From CAZGKX01 sp964525945 (GTDB taxonomy: Bacteria; Pseudomonadota; Gammaproteobacteria; Legionellales; Legionellaceae): a DNA stretch of 23,917 bases. Under the pieces are notes generated by a model. The model worked only from the letters and a program-made list of their open reading frames with translations, did not search any database and was not told the DNA's origin. The stretch covers positions 1-23,917 of the forward strand of contig CAZGKX010000043.1 in assembly GCA_964525945.1 (NCBI GenBank), read 5' to 3'. Positions 1 through 6,852 of this stretch are shown piece after piece; the stretch's first letter is position 1, and each line of letters starts with the position of its first letter. Position numbers and translations under genes: made by a program.

Positions 1-510
1 GATAGTATTGACTTTATTGACACGCTTTATGATTTTAATCGAATTATGAATGCTTATCTAAAATGCATACGTTTATGTAGCGATGAAGAAGGCGATAGAG
101 TATGGCGCGCGGAATTAGGCCATGTGCAACGTGAAATCATATGGTTAGTTCAGCGTTATTGCGAAATAAATCGTTCATTTTGGCCACTCGCTGATAATTA
201 TAAAGATACACCGTTTGTACGGGGCTCTGAGATTCATCACTTAAATACTGATAAACAAGAACGCATTTTCGATACGGGGAATGGAACGTTTATTTCTGGC
301 TTCGGACAGGATAATCCTGATTCTGGATTTGCAATGTATAAAGGCCGCGGCGGCACGTATGGAGGGGCCGCGGGGTGGGGGTTTTGCGGGCGGCTCGAGT
401 GGATGGTGTGCGAATTAGTTGCCGCTAATCGGCTAAGTGTAGATGCAATTCAAAATGTCGAGTTTAGACCGGAAATTTCCGTATCCATCTCTCCTGGAAC
501 AGCTCACTAA
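1..510 (+). CDS. Hypothetical protein, 5'-truncated by window edge
   Basis: The frame is open from base 1 and ends at TAA 508-510, so the first in-frame ATG at 46 is probably internal and the N-terminus lies outside the window. About 169 residues are visible. I do not recognise a family. The visible part has an acidic/aromatic N-terminal half (VWRAELGHVQREIIWLVQRY), then a glycine-rich patch (GRGGTYGGAAGWGFCGRLEW) and a short tail ending SISPGTAH. There is no obvious signal peptide or membrane segment. The glycine-rich patch is encoded by a strikingly G-rich stretch near 345-405 (ggccgcgg, gcggggtggggg) in otherwise A+T-leaning DNA. The nearest downstream gene is the MFS transporter, about 230 bases away, so an operon link is unlikely. 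It could be the C-terminus of a larger effector or surface protein, but nothing in the sequence proves that. Confidence 0.5.
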   Translation, partial: DSIDFIDTLYDFNRIMNAYLKCIRLCSDEEGDRVWRAELGHVQREIIWLVQRYCEINRSFWPLADNYKDTPFVRGSEIHHLNTDKQERIFDTGNGTFISGFGQDNPDSGFAMYKGRGGTYGGAAGWGFCGRLEWMVCELVAANRLSVDAIQNVEFRPEISVSISPGTAH

Positions 511-737
511 CTGTAGCCTCACGCGCCAGCAGAAATGCTGCCGCGATTGCATACGCTGATTTGTTCCAGCACACGTCTAAAAAACCGGCTAATAATTTAT
601 GACGCGTCCAACATTCTGCTGTTTGCATCCCCATCACACCAAAGCGTGCCAATCACCCACGAAAAAACTTTCTCCTTACGGGTTCGGATTGAAATATAGG
701 TGGATCGTGGTTATTATTTACTTCAGCTCCTATTGAA
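511..737. other. Intergenic region with an antisense open frame
   Basis: No convincing gene is visible between the truncated left-hand gene and the transporter. A minus-strand frame (464-652, 62 codons) overlaps the end of the left gene and has a fairly protein-like composition (for example LAGFLDVCWNKSAYAIAAAF). It lacks a good ribosome-binding site and matches no family I know. It may be a remnant of a former gene or chance. No tRNA-like fold or terminator with a T-run was seen here. Confidence 0.3.
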
Positions 738-2129
738 ATGACCATGCCAACTCCAGCAACCCAACGTAAAATTGTGCCTTTTATTGTGGCGCTTTCTATC
801 TTTATGGAAGCCTTGGATGCCACCATTATCAATACCGCTATCCCTTCCATGTCACAGGCACTGCAGGTCGATGCTGTTGATTTAAAAGTAGCACTGATCA
901 GTTACTTGTTAAGTCTTGCAATTTTTATTCCCATTAGCGGGTGGCTTGCCGATAAATTTGGTTCGAAAACAATTTTTACCTCTGCCCTGCTCATTTTCAC
1001 GTTCAGTTCACTGGCCTGTGGATTTGCTCAAGACTTAAGCCAATTGGTGATTGCTCGCTTTGTGCAAGGTGTTGGAGGAGCGCTAGGCCTGCCGGTGGGT
1101 CGCCTCATCATTGCGCGTATGTTTGAACGAAAACATTTAATCCATGTCATGGGGCAGGTCATCATGGTTGGGTCATTGGGTATGATGCTGGGCCCCGCAG
1201 TGGGCGGTGTCATCACGCAACATTTTTCATGGCAATGGATTTTTTGGATCAATATTCCCGTTGGTATTTTTTCCATCTTCATCGCCCGGTATTGGCTAAC
1301 ATACGAAAAACCGCAACCTGTTCCACCCCTGGATAAAATAGGTTTTGTGCTTTTTGGTGCATCATTGTCGGGGTTTGCATTCGGCTTATCCGCACTCAGC
1401 GAAACCACCATCGACATCCGTTTGGCATGCCTTATCCTATTGCTCTCAGGTTTGATGCTGTTCTTCTACATCAAGCATTCTCGCAATCAGCCTCATCCCA
1501 TTGTTAAAACACATTTGCTCCAGCTAAAGACATTTAAAATATCAGTGGTAGGTAATCTTTTGTCGCGCGTCGGGTTCGGAGGGATCCCTTTTCTAGTCCC
1601 CTTATTGCTGCAAATTGGTTTAGGGTATTCCGCCCAAATTTCGGGTATTTTGCTGTCGCCAGTGGCCTTGGGCGTATTGCTCGCCAAACCTTTCGCCTTG
1701 CCTGTGTTACGCAAATGGGGGTATAAACGGGTTTTATTCGTCAACACGTTCTTAGCAGGCATGACCATGTGGTGCTTTATGAGTGTCAATCCACATACGC
1801 CTCTTTATAGCATTGGTTTGATCACGTTCATGTATGGTTTTATCGTGTCCATCCAATACACAGCGATGAATTCGTTGGCGTATGCAGAGATCCCTTCCGA
1901 AAACTTAAGTGCGGCCACAAGCATTATGGGGACCTTGCAACAATTGGCTCTTAGCTCAGGTGTGGCAGTGAGCGCAGTCTTGATTCGAATATTTTCCAGG
2001 GACTTGGTGTTAACGCCCCAAGTTTTTCAATCGACGTTTTTTACAATAGGGGTCATTACCCTGTTATCATCTTTCATTTTTATGCAGCTTAGACCCGACG
2101 ATGGCGAACATATGTTAAACAAAGATTAA
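738..2129 (+). CDS. MFS transporter, DHA2 family (EmrB/QacA-like drug efflux)
   Basis: A 463-residue inner-membrane protein that is hydrophobic throughout, with spacing that fits 13-14 transmembrane helices. It carries the drug:H+ antiporter-2 signatures in order: motif D1 in helix 1 (LDATIINTAIP, about residues 26-36), the MFS motif A loop (GWLADKFGSKT, about 67-77), and motif C (GPAVGGVI) followed by the DHA2 hallmark WQWIFWINIPVGI. It probably exports toxic compounds in exchange for protons; the substrate cannot be read from sequence. The start at 738 has no strong Shine-Dalgarno; a second in-frame ATG lies two codons downstream at 744. The gene is convergent with fliA, with only two bases between the two stop codons, and no membrane-fusion partner (EmrA-like) is adjacent. 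Family assignment is firm; specificity is unknown. Confidence 0.9.
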   Translation: MTMPTPATQRKIVPFIVALSIFMEALDATIINTAIPSMSQALQVDAVDLKVALISYLLSLAIFIPISGWLADKFGSKTIFTSALLIFTFSSLACGFAQDLSQLVIARFVQGVGGALGLPVGRLIIARMFERKHLIHVMGQVIMVGSLGMMLGPAVGGVITQHFSWQWIFWINIPVGIFSIFIARYWLTYEKPQPVPPLDKIGFVLFGASLSGFAFGLSALSETTIDIRLACLILLLSGLMLFFYIKHSRNQPHPIVKTHLLQLKTFKISVVGNLLSRVGFGGIPFLVPLLLQIGLGYSAQISGILLSPVALGVLLAKPFALPVLRKWGYKRVLFVNTFLAGMTMWCFMSVNPHTPLYSIGLITFMYGFIVSIQYTAMNSLAYAEIPSENLSAATSIMGTLQQLALSSGVAVSAVLIRIFSRDLVLTPQVFQSTFFTIGVITLLSSFIFMQLRPDDGEHMLNKD

Positions 2130-2131
2130 CA

Positions 2132-2861
2132 TCAAACGTGCAATAACCGGGCTTTAGCACGATGAGTGGCCTGGCTTAAAATTTGCGAAACACGAGATTC
2201 CGTGACCCCGATAATATCGCCAATTTCTTTTAAATTCAGCTCGTGCTCGTAATACAAAGAAAGCACCAAACGTTCATTTTTCGGCAAACCATCGATCACA
2301 TCGGAAAGGTGGTGTTTCAAATCAGCGCGCAACACATTTAAGTGCGGCTCACTGACAATATTGACATCATCGTTTTTCAAAACATCATCCGTAACACCTA
2401 GATCTTCAAAACCATACAAATGCGCACTGTTGGAATCACTCAGCATTTCATGGTATTCACTCAAACTGATGTTTAATTCAGCCGCCACTTCTTGATCTTT
2501 GGCATCACGGCCTAATCTATTTTCAACCTGATGCACTGCGGCAGAAATCATGCGCGCGTTGCGATACACCGAACGAGGCACCCAATCATTGCGCCGCACT
2601 TCATCCAACATATAGCCTCGAATCCGAATGCCAGCATACGTCTCAAAGGATGCGCCTTTGCTGTCATCGTAGTGTGACACGGCTTCAAGCAACCCCAACA
2701 TGCCGGCTTGCATTAAANNNNNNNNNNAAATCTTCAATTTGCACTGATCGCGGTAAGCGTGCAGATAAATGATGCGCAATACGCTTGACCAAAAGAGCAT
2801 GTGATTTGATCAGTGCTTCTTGGGTCTGTTGGTTTAACCGGCTCGCCACGAAAGCATCCAC
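2132..2861 (-). CDS. fliA: RNA polymerase sigma factor FliA (sigma-28), split by a scaffold gap
   Basis: Flagellar/motility sigma factor that directs core polymerase to class 3 flagellar promoters. The part after the gap contains sigma region 2 (FETYAGIRIRGYMLDEVRR, then NDWVPRSV), region 3, and the region 4 helix-turn-helix (LNLKEIGDIIGVTESRVSQI), closely matching enterobacterial FliA. The part before the gap ends RLPRSVQIED. Ten Ns at 2718-2727 put the halves in different frames. Removing the Ns and one copy of the flanking aaa gives a continuous QIEDLMQAG, exactly as in the family, and a protein of 238 residues (E. coli FliA has 239). I place the start at GTG 2861, six bases after an AGGAG (2868-2872). 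The longer frame from ATG 2954 would add 31 residues absent from the family and would cover the putative promoter. No other flagellar gene is visible in the window. Confidence 0.88.
2718..2727. other. Assembly gap (10 N) inside fliA
   Basis: Ten consecutive Ns, a fixed-size placeholder rather than a measured gap. The triplet aaa occurs on both sides (2715-2717 and 2728-2730), as expected if two contig ends overlap by a few bases and were not merged. Deleting 13 bases (the Ns plus one aaa) restores the FliA reading frame and gives a residue-for-residue alignment with the family, so probably no sequence is missing. Confidence 0.9.
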
Positions 2862-2925
2862 AACCTTCTCCTGTGCATTGGATTGTTTATTCAGTATCAG
2901 GCATTCCGTTGCCGGTATCAATACT

Positions 2926-2938
2926 TTTAGTATAGTAC
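2926..2938 (-). promoter_or_regulatory. Putative -10 region of fliA (CTATACT type)
   Basis: On the minus strand the sequence reads GTACTATACTAAA, with a near-perfect -10 hexamer TATACT at 2934-2929 and a C just before it, the form favoured by sigma-S. A start point near 2922 would leave a leader of about 60 bases before the GTG start. No good -35 hexamer is placed 16-18 bases upstream. The same 13 bases recur at 3276-3288. Confidence 0.45.
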
Positions 2939-3049
2939 GATTAAAAACGGTCATGGTTACTGATAAATATTATAAAAAAAGTGACTAACAAACACCCATT
3001 TATCGAATCGGTGTTTGATCAATCACTGGATGTTCGAGCATAAACGCCG

Positions 3050-3247
3050 TCAACGCACCAAGTGGTACATCGGCAAGATGGTGTGAATCAACCCAAAAAA
3101 TTGCAGAATATAAATAATAATCACCACAACGACCAATAGGTTGAGTAAACTTTTAATGGGTGGCAACATGGGTACGTAAACATTGATCACCCATAACACC
3201 AAACCAAAGATAATAATGATCGCAAACAGATTCATTAAACCGCCCAT
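3050..3247 (-). CDS. Small Thivi_2564-like membrane protein
   Basis: A 65-residue protein made almost entirely of two hydrophobic segments (about residues 6-24 and 34-52) separated by a short loop with VYVPMLPPIKSLLN. The pattern of helix, NxYxPM, short basic turn, LLN, second helix rich in valine and isoleucine, then FGL matches the small integral membrane family named Thivi_2564, found in many gammaproteobacteria; its function is unknown. The start at 3247 is preceded by AAGGG with a six-base spacing; a second in-frame ATG four codons in has no such site. It is preceded by the same CTATACTAAA box as fliA. It lies upstream of fliA on the same strand, but a gap of about 190 bases and the separate box suggest independent transcription. 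Confidence 0.7.
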   Translation of the reverse strand: MGGLMNLFAIIIIFGLVLWVINVYVPMLPPIKSLLNLLVVVVIIIYILQFFGLIHTILPMYHLVR

Positions 3248-3275
3248 GATAATCCCTTAAAATGACAATTCAATC

Positions 3276-3288
3276 TTTAGTATAGTAC
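3276..3288 (-). promoter_or_regulatory. Putative -10 region of the small membrane protein gene
   Basis: The minus strand reads GTACTATACTAAA, identical over 13 bases to the box upstream of fliA. TATACT at 3284-3279 would give a start point near 3272, about 25 bases before the ATG at 3247, a normal leader length. The -35 position (around TCATAC) is poor, consistent with either sigma-S or an activator-dependent promoter. Confidence 0.5.
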
Positions 3289-3357
3289 AAACCATCTAAA
3301 TGTATGAATCATTTGTCTCTGCGATGCATAACTGTATTTCCTTTTATTGCCCACTAT

Positions 3358-3379
3358 TTGTAGGTTGGGCCTTGGCCCA
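3358..3379 (+). repeat. Dispersed palindromic repeat, solo copy (GTTGGGCCTTGGCCCA)
   Basis: This 22-base stretch is identical to 10877-10898. Its core GTTGGGCC-TT-GGCCCA is a palindrome; in this copy the last part is interrupted by a T (GGCCCATAAC), while the second copy is perfect. Here it lies alone in the gap between two divergent small genes and lacks the outer inverted repeats seen around 10.9 kb. Confidence 0.75.
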
Positions 3380-3495
3380 TAACCGTCAGGCTAAGTGCTA
3401 TTTGAAAGAATAGGGCTCCTAAGTTCTGTATAAAAAAGAAAAAGGGTAATGAGCATTAAATTTTGCGAACTCACTAGAATTATTAAAAACAATAC

Positions 3496-3509
3496 CTATA
3501 CTTTATACT
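3496..3509 (+). promoter_or_regulatory. Tandem TATACT boxes before the secreted-peptide gene
   Basis: The sequence CTATACTTTATACT contains two overlapping candidate -10 hexamers (3497-3502 and 3504-3509). The first, CTATACTTTA, is close to the sigma-S form. Either would place transcription start 20-27 bases before the ATG at 3536. No clear -35 element is visible. Confidence 0.4.
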
Positions 3510-3535
3510 GAGAAGCGTAAAATTAAGGAAACATC

Positions 3536-3745
3536 ATGAAATACATTGTATTAAGTATTGTTTTGGCCGCTTTTAATTTTACTAGCGTAGCAGCATATGC
3601 ATGTTCGTGTAAAAAAATAGAAGGAGTATGCCCTCCTTATTGCTCCTCAGCACCAACAGAAAGTAAAGAAAAATTAGACAGTGCACAAAAAGAAAGGCCG
3701 TTACTGGAAGATAAAACAGAGGATAATGCACCCTTAACAGAATAG
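3536..3745 (+). CDS. Small secreted cysteine-containing protein
   Basis: A 69-residue protein of unknown function. Residues 1-22 form a convincing signal peptide: a lysine near the start, a hydrophobic core (YIVLSIVLAAFNF), and a likely cleavage site after AYA22. The predicted mature protein begins with four cysteines in 14 residues (C23, C25, C32, C36: CSC and CPPYC), then a highly charged hydrophilic tail rich in lysine and glutamate. The lipobox is poor (AYAC lacks the usual leucine at -3), so secretion to the periplasm with disulfides or metal binding is likelier than lipidation, though lipidation at C23 is not excluded. The start follows AAGGA with good spacing and tandem promoter-like boxes, which supports a real gene despite its size. 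It is convergent with alaS. Confidence 0.7.
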   Translation: MKYIVLSIVLAAFNFTSVAAYACSCKKIEGVCPPYCSSAPTESKEKLDSAQKERPLLEDKTEDNAPLTE

Positions 3746-3767
3746 CTAACGCATATTTAGTGTAAAT

Positions 3768-3791
3768 GTTGCAAGCAAGTCTGCTTGCAAC
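3768..3791. terminator. Hairpin between convergent peptide gene and alaS
   Basis: A perfect 10-bp stem (GTTGCAAGCA / TGCTTGCAAC) with a four-base loop (AGTC) lies in the 91-base gap between two convergent stop codons. Its position suits a shared terminator, but neither side has a strong T-run, so termination is inferred from placement only. Confidence 0.45.
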
Positions 3792-3836
3792 AACCACGTA
3801 TTGATGGGGTAACTTTAAAAAGATTACACAACTTTT

Positions 3837-6416
3837 TTACTGTTCCATCATCTTCCGAATTTCAACAATTTTCTCATCAAGATCATGAGGGACAAGGCCT
3901 CCACCTTGTGCCATATCATCGCGGCCACCGCCTTTTCCGCACAAATGGCGCACCAACATAGCAGCAGTAGGCACACGGCCTAAAATATTTTTGCTGACAC
4001 CCGCTATCACGTTCATTTTATCCGCTGATACCGCAATGAGCACGATCACCGCCGAATCTAAACTTGATTTAAGTTGATCAAGCATGCTGCGCAGACCTTG
4101 GCCATCGACATTGTCCAGACGTTTCACCAACAATTTGACATCGCCAAACGTTTCCACTTCGGCCAACAATGCATCCCCCGAATGAGCCGTCAACTGCCGT
4201 TGCAAATTGCCGATTTCCTTTTCTTGTTGTTTTGCTTCTTGCAAAACCTGAGCTAATTTTTCCGCAGCATTGCTGGGGGTGGCTTTCAATTTAACAGCTA
4301 GGTCCGCCAGTTGCTGTATTTGTTGGTTGACCCAAGCCAGCGCATAGACACCCGTTACCATTTCAATGCGGCGCACACCACTGGCGACGCCATATTCAGC
4401 CGTGATTTTAAACAAACCAATGTCACCGGTCCGAGCAGCGTGGGTTCCCCCACAAAGTTCTTTGGAGAAATCTCCCATCGATAACACCCGCACCACATCG
4501 CCATATTTTTCACCGAACAAAGCCACAGCGCCACTGTTAGCCGCATCATCCATGTTCATCAACTGGGTTGCGACCGCATGGTTAGCGCGAATTTCGGTGT
4601 TCACCAACGATTCCAATTGCTGCAATTGCTCTGCGGTCAATGCGGTGCTGTGTGAAAAATCAAAACGTGCGCGTTCGGCGTCCACCAATGAGCCCTTTTG
4701 TTGCACATGTTGCCCAACAATGCTTTTCAACGCCGCGTGCAACAAATGGGTTGCCGTGTGATTTAAGCGAATGGCATCACGCCTTGCCACATCAATTTGT
4801 GCTGCAACAGCTTGGTGAAGGGTTAAATCGCCGTAGGTTAATTCGCCATGATGCACGATGGCGTGCCCAATACGTTGTGTATCATCCACACGAAAAACGG
4901 CATTGTTCGCCAACAATTGGCCGCGATCCCCTACTTGCCCACCGCTCTCGGCGTAAAAAGGGGTTTCTTCGAGAACAATGGCTCCCTTTTGACCGACAGT
5001 TAAACGTTCAACGGCTTGCCCATTTTCGAGAATTGCATTGATTTTACTGGTCACAGCCTGGTGTTCATAGCCGTGAAACGCACTCACAGCATTCAACTGA
5101 GCATTGTTGGAATAATCCACTTGGAATTGACCCGCTTTTTGAGATTGCTCGCGCTGCTGTTGCATGCAACGGTGAAAGCCATCCATGTCAACGCTTAAAT
5201 TTTGCTCACGCGCAATGTCCGCGGTTAGATCAACCGGAAAGCCATAGGTATCGTATAATTTAAATGCAACCTCACCGGGGATTTCTTGGGTTTTTAACGT
5301 TAAAATATGTTCTTGCAATAACCGTAACCCGTGCTCTAGGGTGTACGCAAATTGCGTTTCTTCTTGGGCAAGTACACCTTCAATATGGGTTTGGTGTCGC
5401 TTTAATTCAGGATAAGCATCGCCCATCACCACAATCAGTGGCGCCACTAATTTGCAAAAGAAAGGTGCAGGCAAGCCTAACTTATTGCCATGGCGCACCG
5501 CACGGCGGATAATGCGCCGTAACACATACCCGCGGCCTTCATTGCTGGGTGCCACACCATCGGCAATTAAAAACGCACAAGCACGGATATGATCGGCGAT
5601 GACGTTTAAGGAAGGATGAACCACGGGTGTTTCGGGTGCCAATTTACGGATTTCAGCAATTAAATATTGGAAACTGTCAATTTCATAATTGGTGTGAACA
5701 CCCTGCACCACCGCGGCAATCCGCTCCAACCCCATGCCCGTGTCCACAGAAGGTTTAGGCAGTGGGTGCAAATAGCCTTCTTTATCGCGGTTAAATTGCA
5801 TGAACACCAAGTTCCAAATTTCAATGTAACGATCACCGTCGGCCTCAGGCGTTCCAGGCGGGCCCCCCGCTATTTCAGGGCCGTGATCATAAAAAATTTC
5901 TGTGCAAGGCCCACAAGGCCCGGTTTCACCCATCGACCAAAAGTTGTCTTTTTCACCACAACGCGAAAAACGTTCGGCCGATACACCCATTTCTTTAAGC
6001 CAAATATCTGCAGTTTCATCATCGTCTTCATACACTGTGACCCAAAGACGTTCGACCGGTAGTTTTAATATTTCGGTCAAAAACTCCCAAGCATAAGCAA
6101 TGGCTTCACGTTTAAAATAGTCGCCAAAACTAAAATTGCCTAACATTTCAAAAAAAGTATGGTGCCTGGCTGTGTAACCCACATTTTCTAAATCATTGTG
6201 TTTCCCTCCAGCACGCACACAACGTTGCGAACTGATGGCGCGTGTATAAGCGCGTGGCTCCAGCCCTAAAAAAGTGTCTTTAAATTGAACCATGCCGGCA
6301 TTGGTAAAGAGCAAAGTAGGATCATTGCCCGGGATCAAAGAGCTGCTGGCAACCCATTGGTGCTCTTTTTTAACAAAATAATCAAAAAATGCTTGTCTAA
6401 TCTGTGAACTGTTCAT
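3837..6416 (-). CDS. alaS: Alanine--tRNA ligase
   Basis: Class II aminoacyl-tRNA synthetase that charges tRNA-Ala with alanine in the cytoplasm. Its 859 residues compare with 876 in E. coli. In order: the N-terminal catalytic core (starts NSSQIRQAFFDYF; contains GMVQFKDTF and the glycine-rich ALGLERIA-type motif 3 region as GMGLERIAAV), the tRNA-recognition helices, the editing domain with zinc ligands H553 and H557 (HTATH) and C655 and H659 (CGGTH), and the C-Ala domain ending with the GGGRDDMAQGGG segment. All catalytic and editing motifs are intact. The ATG at 6416 is one base beyond the recX stop and has no evident Shine-Dalgarno of its own, so translation is probably coupled to recX. It is the last gene of the recA-recX-alaS operon. 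Confidence 0.97.
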   Translation of the reverse strand: MNSSQIRQAFFDYFVKKEHQWVASSSLIPGNDPTLLFTNAGMVQFKDTFLGLEPRAYTRAISSQRCVRAGGKHNDLENVGYTARHHTFFEMLGNFSFGDYFKREAIAYAWEFLTEILKLPVERLWVTVYEDDDETADIWLKEMGVSAERFSRCGEKDNFWSMGETGPCGPCTEIFYDHGPEIAGGPPGTPEADGDRYIEIWNLVFMQFNRDKEGYLHPLPKPSVDTGMGLERIAAVVQGVHTNYEIDSFQYLIAEIRKLAPETPVVHPSLNVIADHIRACAFLIADGVAPSNEGRGYVLRRIIRRAVRHGNKLGLPAPFFCKLVAPLIVVMGDAYPELKRHQTHIEGVLAQEETQFAYTLEHGLRLLQEHILTLKTQEIPGEVAFKLYDTYGFPVDLTADIAREQNLSVDMDGFHRCMQQQREQSQKAGQFQVDYSNNAQLNAVSAFHGYEHQAVTSKINAILENGQAVERLTVGQKGAIVLEETPFYAESGGQVGDRGQLLANNAVFRVDDTQRIGHAIVHHGELTYGDLTLHQAVAAQIDVARRDAIRLNHTATHLLHAALKSIVGQHVQQKGSLVDAERARFDFSHSTALTAEQLQQLESLVNTEIRANHAVATQLMNMDDAANSGAVALFGEKYGDVVRVLSMGDFSKELCGGTHAARTGDIGLFKITAEYGVASGVRRIEMVTGVYALAWVNQQIQQLADLAVKLKATPSNAAEKLAQVLQEAKQQEKEIGNLQRQLTAHSGDALLAEVETFGDVKLLVKRLDNVDGQGLRSMLDQLKSSLDSAVIVLIAVSADKMNVIAGVSKNILGRVPTAAMLVRHLCGKGGGRDDMAQGGGLVPHDLDEKIVEIRKMMEQ

Positions 6417-6417
6417 T

Positions 6418-6852
6418 TTAATTCATATCTCTAAATACTTGGTTAATAATGTCCATAGGAAAACCACGGTACAGCAAAAATTGCTTTTGTTTTTGAATCA
6501 TCTGAAACGAAACATCATTGCATGCTTTGTATTTTTTTTGATACACGTCCTGGGCTTGACGCAGCCAACAGGCCTGTTGCTCTAACCCTTGCTCAATTAA
6601 ATCACCGGCAATTTGTTTACTTTGCAATTCCTGGCGGATTCGAATGGGGCCATAGCCTTGGCGGATGCGTGATTGACACACCAACTCCACAAAACGAACA
6701 TCACTTTGCAAGCCTAAGTCTTGGCATTTTAAAAGTGCTTCGGCAATGGCACCCTGAGGATGCCCTTTTTGACTTAATTTTTGAGCTAATTCATAAGCGC
6801 CATGCTCACGCCTGGCAAGCAGGCGCACAGCGCTTTCATACGTTTTACTCAT
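6418..6852 (-). CDS. recX: Regulatory protein RecX
   Basis: Modulator of RecA that caps growing filaments and inhibits recombinase and coprotease activity. I start it at ATG 6852 (144 residues, MSKTYESAVRLLARREHG...), where the ATG overlaps the recA stop as ATGAGTAA; an upstream in-frame ATG at 6861 would add three residues. Three-helix RecX repeats are visible: LLARREHGAYELAQKL, then DVRFVELVCQSRIRQGYGPIRIRQEL, and a C-terminal repeat with FLLYRGFPMDIINQVF. The GYGPxRIRQEL and FLLYRGF motifs are diagnostic. The overlap with recA and the one-base gap to alaS indicate strict translational coupling, which usually keeps RecX far below RecA in amount. Confidence 0.93.
   Translation of the reverse strand: MSKTYESAVRLLARREHGAYELAQKLSQKGHPQGAIAEALLKCQDLGLQSDVRFVELVCQSRIRQGYGPIRIRQELQSKQIAGDLIEQGLEQQACWLRQAQDVYQKKYKACNDVSFQMIQKQKQFLLYRGFPMDIINQVFRDMN

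Larger units (their letters stand above)
3289..3535. other. Intergenic region between divergent small genes
   Basis: About 290 bases separate the ATG at 3247 from the ATG at 3536. This span holds the repeat at 3358-3379 and the promoter-like boxes at 3276-3288 and 3496-3509. I see no further open frame with a ribosome-binding site and no RNA fold I recognise. Confidence 0.4.

Noticed and set aside
653..850. Minus-strand 65-codon frame overlapping the transporter start
   Set aside because: It overlaps the conserved first helix of the transporter and has no start signals.
4074..6096. Plus-strand open frames of 60-133 codons inside alaS
   Set aside because: They overlap a fully conserved alaS on the opposite strand and show no family features.
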